A stretch of DNA of 5,327 nt from Nitrososphaerota archaeon (GTDB taxonomy: Archaea; Thermoproteota; Nitrososphaeria; Nitrososphaerales; JAPUIC01): contig JAPUIC010000026.1 in the NCBI GenBank assembly GCA_027297425.1, forward strand, positions 1 through 5,327, written 5' to 3'. Positions 1-5,318 of this stretch are shown piece after piece. Both the position numbers and the translations under genes were made by a program. The first letter of the stretch is position 1; each line of letters begins with the position of its first letter. The notes under the pieces were generated by a model. That model had not been told where the DNA came from and did not search any database. It saw only the letters and a list, made by a program, of their open reading frames with translations.

Positions 1-1
1 G

Positions 2-619
2 GCCCCACTGGGTGATAGCTTGGATGCCCTTTATGTTGGCATTAGAGAGTTTCCTATTGCCAGAGTTATGCTCATTGGGAATGTTGTCGATAAAACGGCT
101 GTAGAGGATATACGAAAGAATTTAGACAAATTCAAGATACCGGTCGACGTTCTTCCGATAACTGGAGGGCTAATGGAGGGGATGTTCAGGGCATTTGCTT
201 CGGTAAAGAAAATGTATCGAGAGGAGGAGCTTTTGGTAAATGTGTCGACCGGAGATCGGATGAGTACGTGTGCCGCTCTCAGTGCATCATATGTAAATGG
301 ACTGATGGCATTCGGGATAGTCGATGATAAGCCTATGATGCTACCTATCTTGAAATTTTCATACTACAAGCTGATCTCGGATAGAAAGATGGACATTCTT
401 AGGATCCTAACAAAGCTAGGACAAGTTTCATCTTTGGATGAGTTGAGCAAAGCAACTAAGATGAGCCTACCACTGGTATCTTATCATATCCACGGGAACC
501 CAAAGTCTGACGGTTTGGACCAGCTCGGTCTTGTTCATACTACAGACGGTAGCCATGGCCGGACCGGTATACAGCCTACAGAGTTAGGAAAGTTGCTTAT
601 AGAAGGATATGTTACCTGA
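2..619 (+). CDS. CARF-like / winged-helix transcriptional regulator, 5' end cut by window edge
   Basis: The reading frame is open to the left edge, so the start lies outside the window. A TTG at 20 is available, but the residues before it (PLGDS) look like the first beta strand and loop of the domain, so probably only a few N-terminal residues are missing. Counting from the TTG, residues 1-115 look like an alpha/beta Rossmann-type ligand domain: hydrophobic strand ARVMLIG (14-20), then LLVNVSTGDRMSTCAA (71-86), which resembles the conserved strand and loop of CARF-type domains. Residues about 123-195 form a winged helix-turn-helix, with a recognition helix around SLPLVSYHIHG (149-159) and a wing around 172-185. 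This architecture matches archaeal HFX_2341/Csa3-like regulators. The likely role is a cytosolic DNA-binding regulator responding to a small ligand; ligand and targets cannot be read here. No CRISPR or cas gene is nearby, so a CRISPR role is not supported. Confidence 0.75.
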   Translation, partial: APLGDSLDALYVGIREFPIARVMLIGNVVDKTAVEDIRKNLDKFKIPVDVLPITGGLMEGMFRAFASVKKMYREEELLVNVSTGDRMSTCAALSASYVNGLMAFGIVDDKPMMLPILKFSYYKLISDRKMDILRILTKLGQVSSLDELSKATKMSLPLVSYHIHGNPKSDGLDQLGLVHTTDGSHGRTGIQPTELGKLLIEGYVT

Positions 620-627
620 AGCCAAGG

Positions 628-634
628 TTAAATA
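628..634 (+). promoter_or_regulatory. TATA-like box for the thioredoxin gene
   Basis: TTAAATA centred near 631 lies in the 48-base gap after the regulator gene. A transcript starting about 26 bases downstream would begin near 657, which falls after the first in-frame ATG (650) and just before the second (668). It therefore supports independent transcription of the thioredoxin gene and the later start codon. Judged by eye only. Confidence 0.5.
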
Positions 635-667
635 GCATACCCAGACCGCATGGATAAGGAAGAAGTT

Positions 668-991
668 ATGGCCGTTATAGAGGTAACATCGTCAACTTGG
701 GATGAAACTGTAATGAAGGCGTCAGAACCGGTTTTCATTGATTTCTGGGCCGAGTGGTGTGGCCCTTGTAAAACTGTCAGTCCTCTGGTTGAAGAACTTT
801 CTGAGAAATATTCTCAAGTGAAATTCGCAAAATTAGACGTTGATAAGAATCCAGAGATCGCTGAGCGTTATGGGATACGAGGTATTCCAACTCTCATGAT
901 CTTCAAGGGCGGAAAAATTGCCAACCAAACGGTCGGAGCTGCACCAAAAGATAGCCTCATACAACAAATAGAAGGCGTGCTTCAGGGATAG
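668..991 (+). CDS. trxA: thioredoxin
   Basis: A 107-residue single-domain thioredoxin, close to the usual length of about 105-110 residues. It carries the classic redox site WCGPC at residues 30-34, with Cys31 and Cys34 as the dithiol pair, the buried acidic residue Asp25 in VFIDFW, and the cis-proline loop GIPT with Pro74 followed by LMIFKGG. No signal peptide or membrane segment is seen, so it should act in the cytosol as a protein disulfide reductase fed by a thioredoxin reductase not present here. The frame also has an ATG at 650 that would add six residues (MDKEEV). I prefer 668 because it gives the family's normal N-terminus, has a GGAAG purine stretch upstream, and lies just after the transcript start predicted from the TATA-like box. 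The gene stands alone: the regulator ends 48 bases upstream and a T-run follows. Confidence 0.95.
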   Translation: MAVIEVTSSTWDETVMKASEPVFIDFWAEWCGPCKTVSPLVEELSEKYSQVKFAKLDVDKNPEIAERYGIRGIPTLMIFKGGKIANQTVGAAPKDSLIQQIEGVLQG

Positions 992-1015
992 TAGACGCTT
1001 AGGGTATACTCTGTA

Positions 1016-1021
1016 TTTTTT
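1016..1021 (+). terminator. T-run, possible archaeal terminator after thioredoxin
   Basis: Six consecutive T residues lie 24 bases after the thioredoxin stop codon, with no strong hairpin in front. Archaeal RNA polymerase commonly terminates at such T-runs, and the separate pepA TATA-like box just downstream fits this reading. Confidence 0.4.
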
Positions 1022-1038
1022 AGGCTTAATTCTGCAGG

Positions 1039-1046
1039 ATAAATTA
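1039..1046 (+). promoter_or_regulatory. TATA-like box for pepA
   Basis: ATAAATTA, centred near 1043, is the best TATA-like element in the 95-base gap before pepA. A start about 26 bases downstream (near 1069) would give a leader of roughly 18 bases that includes the GAGG ribosome-binding sequence at 1074-1077. A second AT-rich stretch at 1058-1072 is nearer the gene and less well placed. Confidence 0.45.
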
Positions 1047-1073
1047 ATCGGATCTGATAAAACTATAATTTTT

Positions 1074-1077
1074 GAGG
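1074..1077 (+). promoter_or_regulatory. Shine-Dalgarno sequence that decides the pepA start
   Basis: GAGG lies nine bases before the ATG at 1087. It overlaps the codons that follow the alternative TTG at 1072, so it argues against the TTG start and for the ATG. Confidence 0.55.
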
Positions 1078-1086
1078 CGTGTTTTG

Positions 1087-2586
1087 ATGCGGATCAATGT
1101 CGAAGTCTCAAGACCTGAAACGAAGGTCACTCCTCTGCTTGCCATAGGGATATTTGAGAATCAAGCGGATGAATCTCATAACCAATACGGCCTCAATGAG
1201 GGTCTGGGCGATCTTCTGAATGAAATTCTTAAAGAGGATTTTCAAGGCAAGGTAGAGAATACCTATCTTCTGAGGACAAAAAACAGTCTATCACCGACTC
1301 GTATCCTATTGGTTGGCCTTGGTACTCTGGACGATTTTACTTTATTAGAAGTGAGAAGGGCGTCTGGTAGGGCCGCTCTGATTGCTAAAGATTTGGGTCT
1401 CAAATCCTTATGCATAGATCTTTTCGCTGGGAATGGACTCATCCCATTTGATGTCGCGAGATCAATCGTTGAAGGGCTCGAGCTTGCTCTCTACTCTTAT
1501 GATCGCCATAAGACAGAGGCGCCTCCCCAGGTTGTAGTAGAGGATGCTACTATAATATTGCAGTTAGACAATGATTTGAAGGTGGCTGAGGATGGTGCTC
1601 GCGTAGGTGACATCTCTGCAAGAGCTACAATTCTGGCTCGAGATCTAGCGAATAGCCCTGGTAACTACTGTACTCCGACTAAGTTATCAGCGGTGGCAAA
1701 AGAAATGGCCGATCGTCATTCCATCAGGGCTTCCATTATTGATAAGGAAGAAATGACCCAGATGGGGATGGGCGGCATCTTGGCTGTATCCCAAGGAAGT
1801 GCAGAGCCGCCAAAATTCATCATCCTCGAATATACCGGCGGTGCCTCTAATACTGGGGCATTATTCTTAGTGGGTAAAGCAGTTACGTTTGATACTGGCG
1901 GCATTTCGATAAAACCATCTGATAGAATGGAGGAAATGAAGTACGACATGTCTGGCGGTGCAGCGGTCATCGGAGCTATGCAGGCAGTCGCTGAACTTCG
2001 CTTACCCATCAATGTGACTGGTCTAATTCCTGCTACTGAAAATATGCCTAGTGCTTCGGCCTATAAACCTGGGGACGTGATAACGATCTTTGGCGGCAAA
2101 ACGGTAGAGATCATTAATACCGATGCAGAGGGAAGGCTAATCCTGGCAGATGCTTTGGCATATGCAAGGTCAAAGAAGCCCGAGGCCATAATAGATCTGG
2201 CTACGCTTACTGGGGCTTGTGTAATAGCTTTAGGTACACATGCGACGGGAATGTTGACTAATAACTTTGAGTTGGGCGCGAAAGTTCGCGAGGCAGGTGA
2301 ATCTGCTGGAGAAAGAGTTTGGGAACTTCCTCTTTGGAATGAGTATTCCGAACAGATCAAAAGTCAGGTTGCGGACATGAAAAACACTGGAGGTAGAGCA
2401 GGTGGTACGATAACCGCGGCGGCCTTGCTTTCTAACTTTGTGGAGGATAGCCATTGGGCTCATCTAGACATTGCGGGTACAGCTTGGACTCAGGAAAGTA
2501 GTGCTGAACGTAGCTTTATTCGTAAGGGTGCCACTGGTGTTGGTGTCCGTCTTCTGATAGAGTTACTTCGAAAATGGAATTCGTAA
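1087..2586 (+). CDS. pepA: leucyl aminopeptidase, peptidase family M17 (PepA)
   Basis: A 499-residue M17 metallo-aminopeptidase, almost the length of E. coli PepA (503). Family members are cytosolic hexamers with two metal ions that remove N-terminal residues, preferring Leu, in peptide turnover. All signature residues are visible: Lys264 and Asp269 in GKAVTFDTGG, catalytic Lys276 in ISIKP, Asp287 in YDMSG, then Asp346, Glu348 and Arg350 in the hallmark NTDAEGRL (344-351). Each is offset by exactly six from the E. coli numbering. Residues about 1-155 are the less conserved N-terminal domain and about 170-499 the catalytic domain. A longer form from TTG at 1072 would add five residues; I chose the ATG because GAGG is placed for it. 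The gene has its own TATA-like box. It converges on the tRNA-His gene, whose 3' end is only 31 bases past the pepA stop. No residue appears missing, so it should be active. Confidence 0.96.
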   Translation: MRINVEVSRPETKVTPLLAIGIFENQADESHNQYGLNEGLGDLLNEILKEDFQGKVENTYLLRTKNSLSPTRILLVGLGTLDDFTLLEVRRASGRAALIAKDLGLKSLCIDLFAGNGLIPFDVARSIVEGLELALYSYDRHKTEAPPQVVVEDATIILQLDNDLKVAEDGARVGDISARATILARDLANSPGNYCTPTKLSAVAKEMADRHSIRASIIDKEEMTQMGMGGILAVSQGSAEPPKFIILEYTGGASNTGALFLVGKAVTFDTGGISIKPSDRMEEMKYDMSGGAAVIGAMQAVAELRLPINVTGLIPATENMPSASAYKPGDVITIFGGKTVEIINTDAEGRLILADALAYARSKKPEAIIDLATLTGACVIALGTHATGMLTNNFELGAKVREAGESAGERVWELPLWNEYSEQIKSQVADMKNTGGRAGGTITAAALLSNFVEDSHWAHLDIAGTAWTQESSAERSFIRKGATGVGVRLLIELLRKWNS

Positions 2587-2607
2587 CTACTTTAGTTCAT
2601 GACCAGT

Positions 2608-2611
2608 AAAA
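2608..2611 (-). terminator. short T-run downstream of tRNA-His
   Basis: Read on the minus strand, four T residues (in CAATTTTACT) lie six bases after the discriminator base of tRNA-His. This is a plausible minimal archaeal terminator in the 31-base gap to the pepA stop codon, but short enough to be chance. Confidence 0.25.
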
Positions 2612-2617
2612 TTGAGG

Positions 2618-2707
2618 GGCCGCCGGTGGGATTTTCGTAAGCTATCTCGAACCCACGACCTAAGGCTCCACAAGCCCCCATGCTAACCAGTCTACACTAC
2701 GACGGCC
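2618..2707 (-). tRNA. tRNA-His(GTG) with a 14-base T-loop intron
   Basis: Read on the minus strand, the gene starts with an extra G (G-1, base 2707) that faces discriminator C73 (2618), the hallmark of tRNA-His. Acceptor stem GCCGTCG pairs with CGGCGGC. The D arm is GTGT/GCAT, closed partly by G-T pairs, with GG at 2688-2687 for G18G19. The anticodon stem GGGGC/GCCTT encloses loop TTGTGGA with anticodon GTG (2671-2669). The variable region is AGGTC and the T stem is GTGGG/CCCAC. The T loop is 21 bases rather than 7; removing a 14-base intron gives TTCGAGT. The mature molecule is 76 bases including G-1. CCA is not encoded. It faces pepA tail to tail and diverges from tRNA-Ala across 79 bases. 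Confidence 0.93.
2632..2645 (-). other. tRNA-His intron in the T loop (position 59/60), BHB motif
   Basis: On the minus strand the intron reads ATAGCTTACGAAAA. It fits a strict bulge-helix-bulge: the T stem GTGGG/CCCAC as outer helix, bulge AG|A, 4-bp core TTCG/CGAA, inner pairs TA/TA closing a GCT loop, and bulge AA|T, with cuts after the second base of each 3-base bulge. Placing the intron one base earlier (58/59) gives mature loop TTCGAAT but loses the core pairing, so 59/60 is preferred. Confidence 0.85.
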
Positions 2708-2732
2708 ACACGTGAAGCGCAAAGAAACGAAG

Positions 2733-2739
2733 ATTTAAG
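2733..2739 (-). promoter_or_regulatory. TATA-like box for tRNA-His
   Basis: Minus-strand CTTAAAT is centred 29 bases upstream of G-1, the spacing expected if transcription starts a base or two before the mature end. It sits in the 79-base divergent gap shared with tRNA-Ala. Confidence 0.5.
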
Positions 2740-2749
2740 TGTGACATAT

Positions 2750-2758
2750 CTTAGAAAG
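2750..2758 (+). promoter_or_regulatory. weak TATA-like element for tRNA-Ala
   Basis: CTTAGAAAG is centred about 33 bases before tRNA-Ala, which would put the transcript start about six bases upstream of the mature 5' end. The match to archaeal TATA boxes is poor; it is listed because it is the only well-placed candidate. Confidence 0.3.
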
Positions 2759-2809
2759 CTAGAATCTCGTCCTAAGAATTCATTCTGGGCCGGTAGTTCA
2801 GCGGTATGA

Positions 2810-2824
2810 TGTCTGTACATATAC
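2810..2824 (+). other. tRNA-Ala intron 1 in the D arm (position 23/24), BHB motif
   Basis: The intron TGTCTGTACATATAC splits the 3' strand of the D stem. The BHB fit is: outer helix GCG/CGT (2801-2803/2826-2828, one G-T), core GTAT/ATAT (2804-2807/2819-2822, one G-T), bulges GA|T and AC|A, and inner pairs GT/AC closing a CTGT loop. Splicing gives GA+AC, restoring a fully Watson-Crick D stem GTTC/GAAC. Confidence 0.8.
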
Positions 2825-2837
2825 ACGTCCGCCTCGC

Positions 2838-2854
2838 GCAAGACCTTGGGGGAG
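2838..2854 (+). other. tRNA-Ala intron 2 in the anticodon loop (position 36/37), BHB motif
   Basis: The intron GCAAGACCTTGGGGGAG contains hairpin CAA/TTG with a GACC loop. Core helix CCTC/GGGG (2832-2835/2849-2852, one G-T) and 3-base bulges GC|G and AG|A place the cuts between anticodon base 36 and base 37. The outer helix is weak: two G-C pairs, then a mismatch. The canonical 37/38 position would leave loop CTCGCGC and loses the core helix, so 36/37 is preferred but not certain. Confidence 0.7.
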
Positions 2855-2920
2855 ACGCGGAAGGTCGGGGGTTCAATTCCCCCCCGGTCCACCTAATTAT
2901 CAGCTACCGATGGTGAAGCA

Positions 2921-3712
2921 CTAATCTTTCTCTTCTATTGCAGACGTACCTTGAAGTAGAGGTGAAACATAAAGAGAATTAAGGTGATACCAGTCAAGCT
3001 CCTTTGCGAACGCGGCTACCTTGCCAACAACAATCACGCTCGGCGACTTAATTTTCTTATAGATCTCTCCTTCCAGTGCTTCACCTAACGTACACAAGAT
3101 AGTCTTCTGTTTTTTTGTGGTGCCTCTCTCGATCGCTACTACACTAGTGCTTCTGTCTGCTCCAGCAGAAATCAACTCCCGAGCGATCTTTGGAAATGCT
3201 TCTACCCCCATAAGGATAACCAGTGTCTCAACATTGGCGAACTGGGACCATTTGATCTTCGATCGCTTAGAAGTCGCCTCATGTCCTGTTACGATTGTTA
3301 CCGACGATGCGTATTTTCTATCAGTCAGTGGGACACCTGCGTAGGCAGGTGCAGCAAATGCAGAAGTTATTCCAGGAACTATCTCAAAATCTATGTTGAT
3401 ATCCCTTAACGCACGTAGCTCGTCAATGCTACGGGCAAAAAAGAGGGGATCTCCTCCCTTTAGGCGTACTACCTGCTTGCCGGCCTCAGCCTCGCTTATC
3501 ATTAGCTCGTTGATTTCCTGTTGGGTTTCTTGTTTGCAAACTTTGTTTACGGTAGAAGGGATTAAGTCTAGGATTGCCTTACTAACCAGACGATCAAATA
3601 TCACGACATCTGCATTCATGATGAGCTCATAAGCCCTTAATGTCAATAGTTTGGGATCTCCTGGACCTGCTCCGACGATGAATACCCTCCCTTTGGCCAA
3701 CCTATTTTCCAA
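2921..3712 (-). CDS. cobA: uroporphyrinogen-III C-methyltransferase (SUMT)
   Basis: A 263-residue SAM-dependent methyltransferase of the tetrapyrrole methylase family, of normal length for a stand-alone SUMT. It methylates uroporphyrinogen III at C2 and C7 to give precorrin-2, the entry to siroheme and cobalamin. Motifs in order: GAGPGDP (14-20), FDRLV (39-43), VVRLKGGDP (81-89, SAM loop), VPGITSA (112-118), GVPLTDR (126-132), TGHE (142-145), LVILMG (164-169), ERGT (195-198) and SPSVIVVGKV near the end of the fold. After GGDP the sequence is LFFARSIDE, where most SUMTs have a version of FVFGRGGEE, so that segment deviates. The start is a TTG 11 bases after the precorrin-2 dehydrogenase stop; no in-frame ATG lies between, and TTG at 3700 is an alternative five codons in. 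It is the last gene of the hemD operon and should be cytosolic. The final 20 residues are not recognised. Confidence 0.93.
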   Translation of the reverse strand: MENRLAKGRVFIVGAGPGDPKLLTLRAYELIMNADVVIFDRLVSKAILDLIPSTVNKVCKQETQQEINELMISEAEAGKQVVRLKGGDPLFFARSIDELRALRDINIDFEIVPGITSAFAAPAYAGVPLTDRKYASSVTIVTGHEATSKRSKIKWSQFANVETLVILMGVEAFPKIARELISAGADRSTSVVAIERGTTKKQKTILCTLGEALEGEIYKKIKSPSVIVVGKVAAFAKELDWYHLNSLYVSPLLQGTSAIEEKD

Positions 3713-3723
3713 CTCTGAAGAGA

Positions 3724-4362
3724 TTATTTCAGATTGCTTTGAATTATCTTCCCAGCTTGTTCCTTAGCTTGTTCTAATTGCTGATTTTCGAGTAGACTCT
3801 TTACATATTTGTCGCTAGCTATCTGGTATACGACCTTCTTTCTTAGCGCTGGACTCCCTATTAGATTCTTCATTTTCTTTCGTGCAAATGCTTGAAGCTT
3901 CACCTGAAGAACATCTTCTATCTTAATGACCTTCTCTATTCGTCTCCTCAACAAGCTCGCCATTGCAGGACTAAGGCCACCGGTTGATATTCCAATTCTG
4001 ATATCACCGACTTTAACTATTGCAGACATGTTGAAATCGTTAAGGTGAGGTGTATCGACTACACATACGAGAGCTCCCACAGATCTGGCACTATCATGCA
4101 ATGTGATGTCTAGTTTAGGCTTTGATGTACAGATTATTACTGCATAAGGCCTCTTATTCCTAAATATTTTGTTATCGAGTATAGATTGATGAATACTTAA
4201 CTTTCCAAGTTCATTGAGCTTCCTGATCCCACTAGTAAATGAGTGGCTTAATACCGAAACTTTAGCTCCAGCGTCCAGTAGCTTTTCAGCCTTCATCTCG
4301 CACTCCTTATTCCCACCCAATACCCAGACATCCTTACCTTGCAGATTGAGATCCACTATCAC
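3724..4362 (-). CDS. precorrin-2 dehydrogenase, Met8/CysG N-terminal (SirC) family
   Basis: A 212-residue protein matching the stand-alone siroheme synthase N-terminal family, which oxidises precorrin-2 to sirohydrochlorin with NAD+; some members also insert iron. Residues 10-37 form a Rossmann beta-alpha-beta (DVWVLGGNKECEMKAEKLL). Asp103 in CVVDTP aligns by eye with the catalytic Asp of CysG/Met8, and ISTGGLSP (125-132) is the conserved substrate loop before helix SLLRRRIE. Residues about 145-212 are a helical C-terminal part. The dinucleotide loop reads GGN where the family usually has GGG. The GTG start overlaps the hemD stop by one base (TAGTG), suggesting translational coupling; GTG at 4356 is an alternative start. 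cobA, making its substrate, follows 11 bases on. Whether it also acts as ferrochelatase cannot be told, and no CbiX-type chelatase gene is in the window. Confidence 0.88.
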   Translation of the reverse strand: MIVDLNLQGKDVWVLGGNKECEMKAEKLLDAGAKVSVLSHSFTSGIRKLNELGKLSIHQSILDNKIFRNKRPYAVIICTSKPKLDITLHDSARSVGALVCVVDTPHLNDFNMSAIVKVGDIRIGISTGGLSPAMASLLRRRIEKVIKIEDVLQVKLQAFARKKMKNLIGSPALRKKVVYQIASDKYVKSLLENQQLEQAKEQAGKIIQSNLK

Positions 4363-5261
4363 TATAGTCTACCATCCTTAGAGTTCAGACCCCCTACTTG
4401 CATATCTTCCAGATAGGTTTCCAGTGCCTTAAGCATTGGACCCATTTTGTAGATGTCAGGCATGATCTCAACATTTACACCATATTCTTCTAGAGTTTTT
4501 CTGGTAGGTGGACCGACCGCAACTACCAACACTTTTCTGAGACTTTCGTCGAGTGATGCCTTCAAGTGATTCATCACTGCGACGGAGAACAAGTTTCTAA
4601 CTGATGGTGGACTGGTAAAGGTGATCACATCAATTTCTCCCTTAGACATATTCTGGATAAGTTTTGTGATCTTTTTAACATCAGGGGCCAGGAAATCGAA
4701 TCCCATACCACTTAATATTTCAGCCCCGCTCGCCTTAAGATCAAGGGAATAACTATAGATTGAAGACTCGAAAACTCTGCTGCCAACGGACTCTAACTGA
4801 TCTTTAAGAATTGGGGAATAGGAACCGTGCCATAGGATGGCAATCTTCTTTCCTTTCATGTCATTAGCAGTAAGGAGTTTGGCGATCCCTTCGGCTGTAT
4901 TTTCTTGTGGAACCAAATCCGTTCTTACCAGATGATCTGCCAGAGCTCTTTTCGGCTTAGGACTCCTGGAAACAATTATCTTGCCGTGTAAGGACTCACA
5001 AAATTCCTCATAGAGGCCCAATTCTTTAGCCGCACTCATAATACGATACACTCCGGGGCCTGTCATAAAGACTACATAGTCTGTATCTTTCTTGATTACT
5101 TCTCTGACGAACGATAATTCCTCTCCGGATCCCGGTTGATTAGCCTCGATCCCAACAGTAGGTGCAAGGTAAGTTTTCCCACCTAACTGTTTGATCATAT
5201 AGGCAAGTTCTTTGGCCCTTCTACTGCCCGTTACTGCAACAGTTAGACCTTTGAGAGACAT
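4362..5261 (-). CDS. hemD: uroporphyrinogen-III synthase (HemD)
   Basis: A 299-residue HemD, slightly longer than typical bacterial forms of about 250. The enzyme cyclises hydroxymethylbilane with inversion of ring D to give uroporphyrinogen III. Sequence conservation in the family is low; the support is the N-terminal strand LTVAVTGSRR (6-15), YVVFMTGPGV (62-71), the second-domain signature ITFTSPPSVRNLF (213-225), VAVGPPTRKTLEEYGV (247-262) and YKMGPMLKAL (271-280), in the order expected for the two-domain fold, plus the adjacent siroheme genes. The frame extends to GTG at 5318 (318 residues), but that codon touches the TATA-like box and would not be transcribed. ATG 5261 begins with MSLKGLTVAV, a usual HemD start, and has AGGT nine bases upstream; ATG 5267 is a close alternative. 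It is the first gene of the operon, and its stop overlaps the next gene's GTG by one base. Confidence 0.88.
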   Translation of the reverse strand: MSLKGLTVAVTGSRRAKELAYMIKQLGGKTYLAPTVGIEANQPGSGEELSFVREVIKKDTDYVVFMTGPGVYRIMSAAKELGLYEEFCESLHGKIIVSRSPKPKRALADHLVRTDLVPQENTAEGIAKLLTANDMKGKKIAILWHGSYSPILKDQLESVGSRVFESSIYSYSLDLKASGAEILSGMGFDFLAPDVKKITKLIQNMSKGEIDVITFTSPPSVRNLFSVAVMNHLKASLDESLRKVLVVAVGPPTRKTLEEYGVNVEIMPDIYKMGPMLKALETYLEDMQVGGLNSKDGRL

Positions 5262-5270
5262 TATCATACG

Positions 5271-5274
5271 ACCT
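5271..5274 (-). promoter_or_regulatory. Shine-Dalgarno-like AGGT before hemD
   Basis: Minus-strand AGGT ends nine bases before ATG 5261 but only three before ATG 5267, favouring 5261 as the hemD start. It is a short match. Confidence 0.35.
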
Positions 5275-5318
5275 AAAGGGCTAAATCGTCCTAATTGGCA
5301 CTGACGATAGAGCCACAC

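Larger units (their letters stand above)
2787..2891 (+). tRNA. tRNA-Ala(CGC) with two short introns
   Basis: Acceptor stem GGGCCGG (2787-2793) pairs with CCGGTCC (2884-2890) and includes the G3:U70 wobble (2789/2888), the main alanine identity element; the discriminator is A73 (2891). The T arm is GGGGG-TTCAATT-CCCCC (2867-2883), the variable region AGGTC, and the anticodon stem TCCGC/GCGGA (2828-2832/2857-2861). The D stem GTTC (2796-2799) finds its partner GAAC only when 15 bases are removed after 2809. The anticodon loop is 24 bases; removing 17 leaves CTCGCAC with anticodon CGC (2835-2837), A37 and C38, the usual alanine loop ending. Mature length is exactly 73. CCA is not encoded. The gene ends 29 bases before the convergent cobA stop codon. 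Exact splice positions are inferred from folding by hand. Confidence 0.92.

Noticed and set aside
2..619. A CRISPR-associated locus around the CARF-like regulator
   Set aside because: No repeat-spacer pattern and no cas gene occurs anywhere in the window.
1716..2463. Three minus-strand reading frames inside pepA (1716-2012, 2061-2360, 2230-2463)
   Set aside because: They lie opposite a clear, full-length peptidase with all catalytic residues, overlap one another, and show no recognisable domain.
2806..2812. ATGATGT in the D arm of tRNA-Ala, resembling a C/D-box RNA C motif
   Set aside because: No matching D box (CTGA) is found at a suitable distance, and the sequence is explained by the D arm plus the BHB intron.
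2838..2854. Canonical 37/38 placement of the anticodon-loop intron of tRNA-Ala
   Set aside because: It breaks the 4-bp core and the CAA/TTG tip helix and leaves an unusual G37; the 36/37 placement fits better, though not decisively.
2692..2892. A 66-codon minus-strand reading frame beginning MDRGGIEPPT across the tRNA region
   Set aside because: It is the antisense of tRNA-Ala and part of tRNA-His; the GGIEPPT-like start is a familiar false protein produced by translating tRNA T arms.
3117..3632. Two plus-strand reading frames inside cobA (3117-3344, 3393-3632)
   Set aside because: They are antisense shadows of a well-supported methyltransferase, with no promoter, ribosome site or protein motif.
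4362..5318. A 318-residue HemD starting at GTG 5318
   Set aside because: The GTG is adjacent to the TATA-like box and about 20 bases upstream of the predicted transcript start; the added residues MWLYRQCQLG do not resemble a HemD N-terminus.
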